Shown: positions 49,352-57,433 of the stretch, in pieces
Position numbering within the stretch: the stretch's first letter is position 1
Layout: each line of letters opens with the position of its first letter
Origin: Ardenticatenaceae bacterium
GTDB lineage: Bacteria > Chloroflexota > Anaerolineae > Promineifilales > Promineifilaceae
Direction: 5' to 3'
DNA: 64,000 nt
Assembly: GCA_020634215.1 (NCBI GenBank)
Contig: JACKCD010000010.1
Coordinates: forward strand, 1 to 64,000
The notes under the pieces: generated by a model
Told to the model about the DNA's origin: nothing
Seen by the model: the letters and a program-made list of their open reading frames with translations, nothing else
Databases searched by the model: none
Made by a program: the position numbers and the translations under genes

Positions 49352-50989
49352 ATGCTATTTGATTCCGTGTTAAGACAACCGCTACAAACCTACGCCATTT
49401 TGCGCCAGATTGCCCGTACCATCAATACCGCCTGGGATCTCGACTCAACCCTTGACCACATTGCCCGCAAGACCACTGAAATCATGGGGGTGGATACCTG
49501 CAACATTTATCTAATGGATCCCGACCAGCGCACCTTGCGACTGCGGGCGACCACCGGGCTGGCACTGCGGGCGTTGGGTCGTGCCACGCTGACGGTGGGC
49601 GAAGGGATGACCGGCCATGCGGTGGCGCAAAAAGCCCCGCTTTTCGCCTCGGAAGCACGCCGCGATCCTCACTTTAAGTGGGTAGAACACACCGAAGAGC
49701 GCATGTTTCATTCTTTGTTGGCCGTGCCGCTGCTGCTTGAAGATCAACCCATTGGGGCCATGAATGTCCAAACCATCATCCCTCACCTTTACAGCGAAGA
49801 TGAGGTGGAGATTTTGTCGCTGATCGGCGATTTGGCGGCGGGGGCGTTAACCAGGGCGCAGCTTTATGACAAGCAGCGGCGGCAAATTGAGGAGATGCAG
49901 GCGGTGGCGCGGGTCAGCGAGGCGATTACCTCACCACAATATTTAGACGACATTTTGCGGGTGGTGACAGAACTGGCGGCGCAAACGATGCAAGCGGCCG
50001 TTTGCTCCATGTTTTTGCTGGACGAAAGTGGCACCCAGCTTGTGATGCGGGCAGCGCAAAAAATGACCAACCCGTATCAAAATCGCCGACCGATTCCCTT
50101 GGGGCATGGGGTGGTGGGTGAAGTGGCGCAGTTGGGCGAAACGGTCTATATCCGCGACGTGCGCGACGACCCCCGCTACAAAGGTGGGGCTTTGGCGCGG
50201 GCGGAGGGGCTGGTGTCGCTGCTATCGGTGCCGCTTAGTGTGCAGGATCGGGTGATTGGGGTGCTAAATTGCTATACGGCCGTCGAGCGGCAGTTTACGG
50301 AAGCGGAAAAAACGTTGTTTTCGACGTTGGCAAACCAAACGGCGCTGGCAATTGAGAATGCGCGGCTGTCTACAAATACGGCCGTTATTCGGGAAATGCA
50401 CCACCGCATCAAAAACAATCTGCAAACGGTTGCCATGCTCATGCAGCTCCAGCTAATGGATGCTGAGCGGCTAACAGCGCAGCAGGTTTTAGAGACCAAC
50501 ATCCACCGCATTCGCAGCATAGCGGCCGTACATGAAGTGCTGTCTGAGCGCAGTTTCCGGTTGGTGGATGTTAAGGATGTGGTTACGCGGCTGATGCAAA
50601 CCACCCGTGACGCGATGACTGCCCCCCAGCAAACCATCACCATCCAGGTGAGTGGCGAGCCGCTGCAACTGCCAAGCCGCGCCGCTACCGCCCTGACGCT
50701 AGTAATTAATGAGTTGGTGCAAAATGCGCTGGAACATGCCTTTGTGGGGCGCACAACTGGTATTGTCTCCATTTCCTTGGGGCGTTCTCCCCATGAATTA
50801 ATTGTGTTGGTACGAGACGATGGTGTGGGTATGGCTATGGAACCCAAGCACGGATTAGGGTTAGAGATAGCTCATACGCTTGTAGGAGAAGATTTACGCG
50901 GCCGGATAAAATTTAACCGGCTGCCAGAGGGTGGTACAGAGGTTAGTATTCGAATGCCGCGAGCGATTGAACAGGAGATGGATGAATGA
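49352..50989 (+). CDS. GAF-GAF sensor histidine kinase (HisKA_2 type)
   Basis: 545 residues, no membrane segment. Two GAF domains (about 30-175 and 200-345) sense a cytosolic ligand. The kinase part uses the HisKA_2 H-box REMHHRIKNNLQTVAMLMQL (phospho-His near 350) and an ATPase domain with N-box LVINELVQNALEHAF and G-boxes VRDDGVGMA, HGLGLEIAH. HisKA_2 kinases typically partner ANTAR regulators, as in EutW/EutV. The stop overlaps the ANTAR regulator start by 4 bp, so the two are a unit. The purine-rich AAAGAGAG precedes the start. Confidence 0.92.
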   Translation: MLFDSVLRQPLQTYAILRQIARTINTAWDLDSTLDHIARKTTEIMGVDTCNIYLMDPDQRTLRLRATTGLALRALGRATLTVGEGMTGHAVAQKAPLFASEARRDPHFKWVEHTEERMFHSLLAVPLLLEDQPIGAMNVQTIIPHLYSEDEVEILSLIGDLAAGALTRAQLYDKQRRQIEEMQAVARVSEAITSPQYLDDILRVVTELAAQTMQAAVCSMFLLDESGTQLVMRAAQKMTNPYQNRRPIPLGHGVVGEVAQLGETVYIRDVRDDPRYKGGALARAEGLVSLLSVPLSVQDRVIGVLNCYTAVERQFTEAEKTLFSTLANQTALAIENARLSTNTAVIREMHHRIKNNLQTVAMLMQLQLMDAERLTAQQVLETNIHRIRSIAAVHEVLSERSFRLVDVKDVVTRLMQTTRDAMTAPQQTITIQVSGEPLQLPSRAATALTLVINELVQNALEHAFVGRTTGIVSISLGRSPHELIVLVRDDGVGMAMEPKHGLGLEIAHTLVGEDLRGRIKFNRLPEGGTEVSIRMPRAIEQEMDE

Positions 50990-51546
50990 GAATCTTGATT
51001 GCCGATGACGAATCCATTATCCGCATGGGGCTGAAAGCGATGCTGCAACAGCTTGGGCATGAAGTCATCGCGGCCAGCAACGGCAGCGAGGCATTGCGGT
51101 TGGCACGTAGCCAAAACCCTGATTTGGCGATTCTGGACATCAAAATGCCGTATACCAGCGGTTTGCAGGCGGCGGAAACATTGTCCCAAACGCAGCCGAT
51201 GCCCATTTTGCTGCTGACGGCCTACAGTGAAAAGGATTTGATTGAGGAGGCAGCGGCACTGCCTATTAACGGGTATTTGATTAAGCCGATTAAACCAGAG
51301 GAGTTAACGGCCGCTATTGCCGTTGCCCAACATCGCTTTGCCGAAAGCCAAGCGTTAGCCAGTGAAAAAGCGGATCTGGAGCAGAAGTTGGCTGAGCGGA
51401 AGTTAATTGATAAAGCGAAGGGAAAGCTGATGCAGACGGGGTTGGATGAGGAGCAAGCGTACCGGGCGATTCAAATACACGCTCGCAATAAACGTATTTC
51501 AATGGCCGAAGCAGCAACGGCCGTTCTTAAGTGGGCTAAGCCATAA
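50986..51546 (+). CDS. ANTAR-domain response regulator (RNA-binding antiterminator)
   Basis: 186 residues. The receiver domain (1-120) has acidic Asp7-Asp8, phospho-acceptor Asp51 (LAILDIKMP), Thr in LLLTAYSEKD and Lys in LIKPIKPEEL. After a coiled helix, the C-terminal ANTAR domain (about 131-185) is LAERKLIDKAKGKLMQTGLD followed by EEQAYRAIQIHARNKRISMA, with the conserved Ala-Lys and Ala pattern. On phosphorylation it should dimerise, bind paired hexaloop hairpins and prevent termination. Such hairpins occur upstream of amt and glnA in this same block. Translationally coupled to the kinase. Confidence 0.93.
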   Translation: MRILIADDESIIRMGLKAMLQQLGHEVIAASNGSEALRLARSQNPDLAILDIKMPYTSGLQAAETLSQTQPMPILLLTAYSEKDLIEEAAALPINGYLIKPIKPEELTAAIAVAQHRFAESQALASEKADLEQKLAERKLIDKAKGKLMQTGLDEEQAYRAIQIHARNKRISMAEAATAVLKWAKP

Positions 51547-51580
51547 AAAAAGGGCACCTGGTTTTCCAGATGCCCTTTTG
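51545..51580. terminator. Bidirectional terminator between the ANTAR regulator and clpC
   Basis: GGGCACCTGG (51552-51561) pairs with CCAGATGCCC (51566-51575) with one mismatch around TTTT. Six A precede it and TTTT follows, so it can stop both convergent genes. Confidence 0.8.
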
Positions 51581-51600
51581 CTAAGTTGTTTTCAACGATG

Positions 51601-54075
51601 TTAGGCGTCTACAACCGTATCCTGCCGGTTTTCAATACGCGGAGCCGCTTCCAAACGAATAAACTTTAACTCATCACCCTCTACATCAATCCGCACTCTG
51701 TCGCCAGCATTAAATAACCCTTTCAACATTTGTACTGACAACGGGCTTTCTACATGACGTTGAATAGCACGGCGTAGCGGTCGCGCTCCAAAATCTTTGT
51801 CATATCCTTGGGCAGCTAACCATCGCTGAGCCGCTTCGGTCAATTCCACCGTTAGACCACCGTGTTCTTCCAGCCGCACCTGTACTTCTTTCATTTGCAG
51901 GTTCACAATTTCCATCACATCTTCTTCGGTGAGCGGCTCAAAGATAATGATTTCATCAATGCGGTTGATGAATTCGGGGCGGAACGTCTTTTTCAGAGCA
52001 TCAGCAATGCGTTTATGCCCTTCTTTTTCTTCGCTGCTGTTGGTGCCAGCAAAGCCCAGCGCCCCGGCGCTTTTGACAAACGAGGTGCCTACGTTGCTGG
52101 TCATGACGATGACCGTATTGCGGAAGTTGACCACGCGCCCTTGTCCATCGGTTAAACGGCCGTCATCTAACAATTGCAGCAGCGCATTCCAGACATCTGG
52201 GTGCGCCTTTTCAATCTCATCAAACAGCACCACCGAATAGGGACGACGACGCACCTGCTCCGTAAGCTGCCCACCCTGTTCATAGCCAATGTAGCCAGGA
52301 GGGGCACCAAACAGACGGCTAACGGTGTGCTGTTCGCGGAATTCGCTCATGTCCACGCGGATGAGCGCGTCCTCATCGTCAAACAGGAATTCGGCCAACG
52401 CTTTAGCCAGCTCGGTCTTGCCCACGCCGGAACTGCCCAGGAAAATGAAGGAGCCAATCGGCCGACGGGGGTCGCTCATCCCCGAGCGACTGCGCCGAAT
52501 CGCATCCGACAAAGCCTCAATCGCCTTATGCTGCCCGACAATTCGCTCATGCAGCCGCTCTTCCATGTTTAGCAGCTTCTCGGCCTCTGTTTCCAGCATT
52601 TGGTTCAGCGGAATCCCTGTCCAGGCCGAAACCACTTCCGCAATGTCATGCTCATCCACCATCTCATCCAGCATGTTTTCGTGCTTCCACGCTTCGCGCT
52701 GCTCAGCATAAAGGGTGTCTATCCGCAGCCTGTCGGCACGCAGCCGGGCGGCACGCTCATAGTCACGAACAGTGTGCGCCTCTTCTTCATCCAGCGTTAG
52801 TTGGTCAATCTCTTTACGCAGCTTTTTCAATTCTGGCGGCAGCGTGTAAAGTGCCACACGCAGCTTGGCGGCTGCTTCATCAATGAGGTCAATTGCTTTA
52901 TCCGGCAGGCGGCGGTCAGTTACATAGCGGTCAGACAGTTTAGCTGCGGCAACCAGCGCATTATCGGCATAGGTCACTTTATGATGCCCTTCATATCGGT
53001 CGCGCAGACCGCGCAGCATCTCAATGGTGTCCTCCACGCTGGGTTCATCTACAAACACGGGGGCAAAGCGGCGCTCCAAAGCACTGTCACGCTCAATATA
53101 TTGGCGATATTCATCCAGCGTTGTGGCACCCACACATTGCAGTTCACCTCGCGCCAACGCCGGTTTGAGCATATTGCTGGCATCCATCGCCCCTTGGGCG
53201 GAACCGGCTCCCACGACGGTGTGGAGTTCATCAATAAAAAGAATGATTTCTCCCTGCGCCCGCTGAATTTCTTCCATAGCGGCTTTGAGTCGTTCCTCGA
53301 ATTCCCCTCGGAAACGGCTGCCAGCGATCATGGCACCCAGGTCAAGCGAGAGAACCTTTTTGTTCATCAGGTTTTCCGGCACATCGCTGGCATTAATTTT
53401 GAGTGCCAACCCTTCAACAATAGCGGTTTTGCCAACGCCAGCCTCGCCAATGAGCACGGGGTTGTTTTTGGAGCGGCGGCTAAGCACCTGAATCACACGC
53501 AAAATTTCGCTGTCGCGCCCAATTACGGGGTCAAGCCGCCCTTCACGGGCAAGCTGCGTCAGGTCGCGGCTGTATTTTTCCAGCGTGCGGTAGCGGCTTT
53601 CGGCCTGTCGGTCTGTGACGCGCTGCCCACCACGAAGCTGTTTGATGCCGTTGAGGAAACGGTCACGGGTGATGCCAAACTCTTGTAGAATGCGGGCGGC
53701 GGGGGTGTTGCGCTCGCTGAGAATGGCAAGGAAGATGTGTTCGGTGGAGATAAACTCGTCTTTTAGCCGGTTGGCTTCCCCTTGCGCCAGTTCAAGCACG
53801 GTGCGGACGCGGGGCGTGTAAAAGATTTGCCCCACGCCGCCGCCATAGACGGAGACTTTGGGACTGTTGCGTAGCTCTTCATCAAGCCGGTCGCGCATGG
53901 CAACAATGTCGGCGTTGATGTCACTCAATATTTGGTTAACCGTGCCCTCGTTTTGTTCCAAAAGGGCAAGGAAGATATGTTCTGTATCAACTTGGGTGTG
54001 TTTGTACCGCTGCACAATTTCGTAGGCACGGGCGGCGGCATCTTGGGCTCGTTCTGTAAATCGGTCAAATCTCAT
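51601..54075 (-). CDS. clpC: ATP-dependent Clp protease ATPase subunit ClpC
   Basis: 824 residues. N-terminal Clp repeat pair (about 1-145), AAA+ module 1 with Walker A GEAGVGKTA and Walker B IILFIDE, a middle domain containing the UVR-like VRDYERAARLRADRL, and AAA+ module 2 with GSSGVGKTE and VVLFDEIEKAHPDVWN. A ClpP-loop-like segment and a C-terminal D2 small domain follow. It unfolds substrates for ClpP. ClpP is not in the window. No CIRCE or CtsR box is obvious in the 160 bp upstream. Confidence 0.96.
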   Translation of the reverse strand: MRFDRFTERAQDAAARAYEIVQRYKHTQVDTEHIFLALLEQNEGTVNQILSDINADIVAMRDRLDEELRNSPKVSVYGGGVGQIFYTPRVRTVLELAQGEANRLKDEFISTEHIFLAILSERNTPAARILQEFGITRDRFLNGIKQLRGGQRVTDRQAESRYRTLEKYSRDLTQLAREGRLDPVIGRDSEILRVIQVLSRRSKNNPVLIGEAGVGKTAIVEGLALKINASDVPENLMNKKVLSLDLGAMIAGSRFRGEFEERLKAAMEEIQRAQGEIILFIDELHTVVGAGSAQGAMDASNMLKPALARGELQCVGATTLDEYRQYIERDSALERRFAPVFVDEPSVEDTIEMLRGLRDRYEGHHKVTYADNALVAAAKLSDRYVTDRRLPDKAIDLIDEAAAKLRVALYTLPPELKKLRKEIDQLTLDEEEAHTVRDYERAARLRADRLRIDTLYAEQREAWKHENMLDEMVDEHDIAEVVSAWTGIPLNQMLETEAEKLLNMEERLHERIVGQHKAIEALSDAIRRSRSGMSDPRRPIGSFIFLGSSGVGKTELAKALAEFLFDDEDALIRVDMSEFREQHTVSRLFGAPPGYIGYEQGGQLTEQVRRRPYSVVLFDEIEKAHPDVWNALLQLLDDGRLTDGQGRVVNFRNTVIVMTSNVGTSFVKSAGALGFAGTNSSEEKEGHKRIADALKKTFRPEFINRIDEIIIFEPLTEEDVMEIVNLQMKEVQVRLEEHGGLTVELTEAAQRWLAAQGYDKDFGARPLRRAIQRHVESPLSVQMLKGLFNAGDRVRIDVEGDELKFIRLEAAPRIENRQDTVVDA

Positions 54076-54238
54076 ACTATTTTCCTAACCTGGCTTAGCC
54101 AGAGACAAAAGATTTTGCCATTTTTAAATGATTTTGCATGTTTGCTGATGAGACAAAGAATCATCGAATTTTATTGCATTGGGACAGTATAACGGATAAA
54201 GGTTGGATTTTCGTAAGAGGTTTTGAAATTCATTGTCT

Positions 54239-54661
54239 TTAAAGAACGCGGGTGCCGTCCTGGTCGTAGCCGTCGCCCCAGGCGAGGATTTTGTAGGGGG
54301 TGATTTCGATGAGTCGCCACTGGGTTGTTTCGTCGTAGCGAAAATCCCACTCGTATTTGTTGTAGAAATAGTCGGCGAGGATGGTGGTGGTTTCGCGGTT
54401 GGCGGCATGGGCTTCGCCTTCGATGACGATGACGTTTTGGGTGTCGGGCAGGGCGAGGGATACGCTTTGGTTGCGGTACATGTTGAGGTATTTTTGGGTG
54501 TCGGTGCCGGTGCTGAGGTAGATTTTGCCTTCGAGCCAGACATACCAGACGGGGACGAGGTGCGGCCGACCGTCATGGCGGGTGGTGGCGAGCCAAATGG
54601 TGGTTTCACGGCTGAGTCGCGCTTCGATGGCGCGGAGACGGGCAGGGTTGCGGCGTTTCAC
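54239..54661 (-). CDS. PPOX-class (pyridoxamine-phosphate-oxidase-like) flavoprotein
   Basis: 140 residues forming a split-barrel. The N-terminal TIWLATTRHDGRPHLVPVWY is the usual first strand pair of the PPOX/F420 group, followed by KYLNMYRNQSVSLALPD and VIVIEGEAHA. It binds FMN or F420; the substrate cannot be told. It is separated from clpC by 160 bp and may have its own promoter. Confidence 0.82.
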   Translation of the reverse strand: MKRRNPARLRAIEARLSRETTIWLATTRHDGRPHLVPVWYVWLEGKIYLSTGTDTQKYLNMYRNQSVSLALPDTQNVIVIEGEAHAANRETTTILADYFYNKYEWDFRYDETTQWRLIEITPYKILAWGDGYDQDGTRVL

Positions 54662-54706
54662 GGGAGTATTGTACGGCTAACGGCCGTTTGTCTCTGATAA
54701 ACCCGC

Positions 54707-55507
54707 CTAACCAACAAACATCTCGACAGTGACCGGGTCGCCAATTTGTGGCCGCAACCGCTGCGCGGCGCTGCCGTTGGTGACAGCAAGCATGACATAG
54801 CCGGAACTGCCGATGAGGGCAATGAGCGTGCCTAACGGCCGTTCGCCAAACGTGTTTACCATCCCGCGAATCGTCGTCGCGCCAATCCGCACGTTCAACG
54901 CCTCAGGCGCGCCGCCCAACTGCGCCAAATCATCCCGGTGAATATTGGTGATGATATTGCCAAAATGGTCAAAAATCATGGACACTTCGCCTGTGACGCG
55001 GAACGGCGATACCACCGGGCGCGGTAAATTGATGCGTACTGGATCGGTAATGACTGGGCCAAGGTCAGTAAGCGGCACGCCAGCCGCCAAATGCCCCGTT
55101 ACAGGTGAGAAGACATCCCGACCGTGAAAAATGTGGCTGACATCGGGCAGCCAGTAGCGCGAGTTGTTGGTGTGGACAATGGTCATCGGCCAACCGTGGC
55201 GTTCGGCGCGTTCGTACATGGGGGTGAACACCCCGTTGTCGGGGCCGACAAAAAGTTGGCTGCCAATGCGGGCGGCAATGGGGCGGCGAGCCGTACCCAC
55301 GCCGGGGTCAACCACCACCATGTGGATGGTGCTATCAGGGAAGTAAAAGACCTGCCGATCCAGCATTTGGGCTGCCTCGCGGATATTTTGTGGGCTGATG
55401 GTGTAGCTGAGGTCGGTGATTTGAGCGTTGGGAGCAATGCGCCAGACAACGCCTTTCATCACGGCTGCCGGGCCACCAAAATCGGTTGTCATGGTTATAA
55501 AGGGCAT
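54707..55507 (-). CDS. SAM hydroxide adenosyltransferase (DUF62)
   Basis: 266 residues from ATG 55507, fixed by GAGGAGAACAG just upstream and by family start MPFITMTTDFG. N-terminal domain MTTDFGGPAAVMKGV, then VVDPGVGTARRPIA, FVGPDNGVFTP, and the C-terminal beta-barrel with DHFGNIITN. This family, relatives of fluorinase/chlorinase, hydrolyses SAM to adenosine and methionine. The catalytic Asp-His-Asn/Arg arrangement of hydrolases appears intact. Confidence 0.88.
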   Translation of the reverse strand: MPFITMTTDFGGPAAVMKGVVWRIAPNAQITDLSYTISPQNIREAAQMLDRQVFYFPDSTIHMVVVDPGVGTARRPIAARIGSQLFVGPDNGVFTPMYERAERHGWPMTIVHTNNSRYWLPDVSHIFHGRDVFSPVTGHLAAGVPLTDLGPVITDPVRINLPRPVVSPFRVTGEVSMIFDHFGNIITNIHRDDLAQLGGAPEALNVRIGATTIRGMVNTFGERPLGTLIALIGSSGYVMLAVTNGSAAQRLRPQIGDPVTVEMFVG

Positions 55508-55584
55508 CTGTTCTCCTCGTAAATGATGAATTATGAAGGATGAATTATAAATTTTTATCCATTCGTAGTGTTGTAGATAAATAG

Positions 55585-55731
55585 AACACGGACAAACAGG
55601 AATGAATCTGTGCAATCTGGGAATCTTTGATTTTCCTTCTCATCGGGCAAATTCTACCATTAAATAGTGGTTGCAGGGGAATTGAGATTTAAGACGGTCA
55701 ATCTCTAATCTCTACTCTCCAATCATCTCCC
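55585..55731. repeat. Dispersed repeats in the gap before the rRNA methyltransferase
   Basis: Near 55585-55640 lies AACACGGACAAACAGGAATG followed by CTGTGCAATCTGGG, of the same family as 13566-13605. At 55686-55731 a half-copy of the heptad element (AATCTCTAATCTCTA) occurs. No gene is present in 55508-55763. Confidence 0.55.
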
Positions 55732-55763
55732 TCTCTGCTACAATAGGCCAATGAACGGAGAGT

Positions 55764-56630
55764 ATGATGGATGACCAGCTTGAGGCGGTGGTAACGGCCG
55801 TTAAACAATCCCACAAATACCGCGACACCCACGAAGCGACTATTCGGGAGCTGGCGACGGAGGCACTGCGCCGCTACAAAAAGCCAAAACAGGCGATCAA
55901 AGCGGTGCGGACGCAGCTACACAGCATTATGGCACCGTATTTGGGCGACCCCCATTATGAGAAGGAGGCGGAGCGATTAACGGCCGTTTTTATCCCCACC
56001 GACTCCGACCCCGACCAAATCCGCGCCGTCTGTGCCGACATCATGCACGCCCACCTCTCCAACCGCGAACGGCTGCCGCTGCTCGACAGCTTCTACCGCG
56101 ACATCTTCGCCGTCACCGGCCGGCCGCAGCGACTGCTCGACATCGCCTGCGCCCTCAACCCGCTGGCCTTTCCCTGGATGGGGCTGCCCACCAGCACCGA
56201 ATACCTGGCCTATGACATTCACGAGCCGCGCATCCATTTTCTGAACCATTATTTTCGGCTGCAGGGGTTGCCACCACTGGCAATTTTGCAAGATGTGGCC
56301 TTGGATTTTCCCACCGAACAAGGTGATGTGGCCTTGTTTTTGAAGGAGTTGCCCCGGTTTGCGCGGAATTATCCGGGAAAAGAACGGCCGTTTCTCGAAG
56401 CACTTAACGTCCGCTGGCTTGTCCTTTCCTTTCCCACCATCAGCACTCACGGTGGGCGTAATCTTACCAACCGCTACCGCGACTTCCTTTACCAGCTCAT
56501 TGACGGCCACAACTGGCCGGTGACAGAGCTGATGTTTGAGGGGGAAGTGGTGTTTTGTGTGCAGAAGAAGATTGGAGATTGGAGATTGGAGATTGGGAAC
56601 GAGTATCAATCTCCAATGTCCAATCTCTAA
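55764..56630 (+). CDS. Arm/FmrO-type 16S rRNA methyltransferase homologue
   Basis: 288 residues. A helical N-terminal RNA-binding region (about 1-100), then the family block VCADIMHAHLSNRERLPLLD and a SAM-binding LLDIACALNPLAFPWM, with LAYDIHEPRIHFLN and VLSFPTIST. These match the FmrO/Sgm/ArmA aminoglycoside-resistance methyltransferases that modify G1405 N7 of 16S rRNA. ATG-ATG at 55764 follows GGAGAG; a TACAAT -10 lies at 55739. The last 20 residues (IGDWRLEIGNEYQSPMSNL) are encoded by a heptad repeat, so the natural C-terminus has been replaced or extended. Confidence 0.82.
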   Translation: MMDDQLEAVVTAVKQSHKYRDTHEATIRELATEALRRYKKPKQAIKAVRTQLHSIMAPYLGDPHYEKEAERLTAVFIPTDSDPDQIRAVCADIMHAHLSNRERLPLLDSFYRDIFAVTGRPQRLLDIACALNPLAFPWMGLPTSTEYLAYDIHEPRIHFLNHYFRLQGLPPLAILQDVALDFPTEQGDVALFLKELPRFARNYPGKERPFLEALNVRWLVLSFPTISTHGGRNLTNRYRDFLYQLIDGHNWPVTELMFEGEVVFCVQKKIGDWRLEIGNEYQSPMSNL

Positions 56631-56633
56631 TTA
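56569..56633. repeat. Heptad hairpin repeat overlapping a gene's 3' end
   Basis: GGAGATT units (after AAGATT) and their complements form the hairpin. The methyltransferase frame runs through it and stops inside (TAA at 56628-56630), only 12 bp before the next gene's ATG. Confidence 0.75.
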
Positions 56634-56642
56634 CGGTTTACC

Positions 56643-57380
56643 ATGCACCGTTTTTTTGTTGATCCCACCCAAATTTCCACCCAAACCGTCACCCTGCGTG
56701 ATGACCAGGCAAGGCAGATTGCGGGGGTGCTGCGGCTGCGAGTGGGGGAGTGGATTGGGGTGTTGGATAATGCGGGGTGGCTGTATGAGGTGGCGTTAAC
56801 GGCCGTTAATCGCCACCAAGTCACCGGCGAGATTGTGGGCAAAACGGCCGTTGCCACCGAACCCACCACCCACATCACCCTCTACCAAAGCATCCTCAAG
56901 CGGGACAAATTTGAGATGGTGCTGCAAAAAGGCACCGAAATCGGGATTAGCCGCTTTGTGCCAGTGGTGACGGAGCGCAGCCTGGCGCAGCATGTCAAAG
57001 ATAACAAATATGACCGTTGGCAGCGCATACTTACCGAAGCCGCCGAGCAAGCTGAGCGCGGCATCATTCCCGAACTGGCTGAGGCGTGCAGCTTTACCGA
57101 GGCGTTGGCAATGGCGCAAACGGCCGATATTGCCCTCATTGCTTGGGCGCGGGAGAAAGCGGCGCGGTTGCCCAGCTATTTGGCTCCATTAAAGCAGCAG
57201 CCAACGAGCCGCGTCGCCCTGTTCACCGGCCCCGAAGGCGGCTTTAGCCCCGCCGAAATTGCCCAAGCCCAACAAGCCAATGTTCGCCCCATCACCCTCG
57301 GCCCCCGCATTTTACGCACAGAAACGGCGGCACTGGTGGCGGCGGCGTTTATTTTGTATGAAATGGAGATTAGAGATTAG
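56643..57380 (+). CDS. rsmE: 16S rRNA (uracil1498-N3)-methyltransferase
   Basis: 245 residues. N-terminal PUA-like barrel (MHRFFVDPTQISTQTVTLRD, ARQIAGVLRLRVGEWIGVLD) then the SPOUT domain with LFTGPEGGFSPAEIAQAQ and the knot ITLGPRILRTETAALVAAAFIL, the RsmE signature. The final residues (MEIRD) come from the first unit of the following heptad repeat. It lies 12 bp behind the Arm-type methyltransferase, so two 16S rRNA modifying enzymes appear to form one operon. Confidence 0.93.
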   Translation: MHRFFVDPTQISTQTVTLRDDQARQIAGVLRLRVGEWIGVLDNAGWLYEVALTAVNRHQVTGEIVGKTAVATEPTTHITLYQSILKRDKFEMVLQKGTEIGISRFVPVVTERSLAQHVKDNKYDRWQRILTEAAEQAERGIIPELAEACSFTEALAMAQTADIALIAWAREKAARLPSYLAPLKQQPTSRVALFTGPEGGFSPAEIAQAQQANVRPITLGPRILRTETAALVAAAFILYEMEIRD

Positions 57381-57430
57381 AGATTGGAGGTTAACCAGCT
57401 TCCAATCTCCAATCCCCAATCCCCAATCTC
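57364..57430. repeat. Heptad hairpin repeat (GGAGATT type)
   Basis: GGAGATTAGAGATTAGAGAT on the left pairs with AATCTCCAATCCCCAATC on the right, ending 3 bp before the aroE start. It supplies the stop codon of rsmE. Confidence 0.75.
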
Positions 57431-57433
57431 TCT

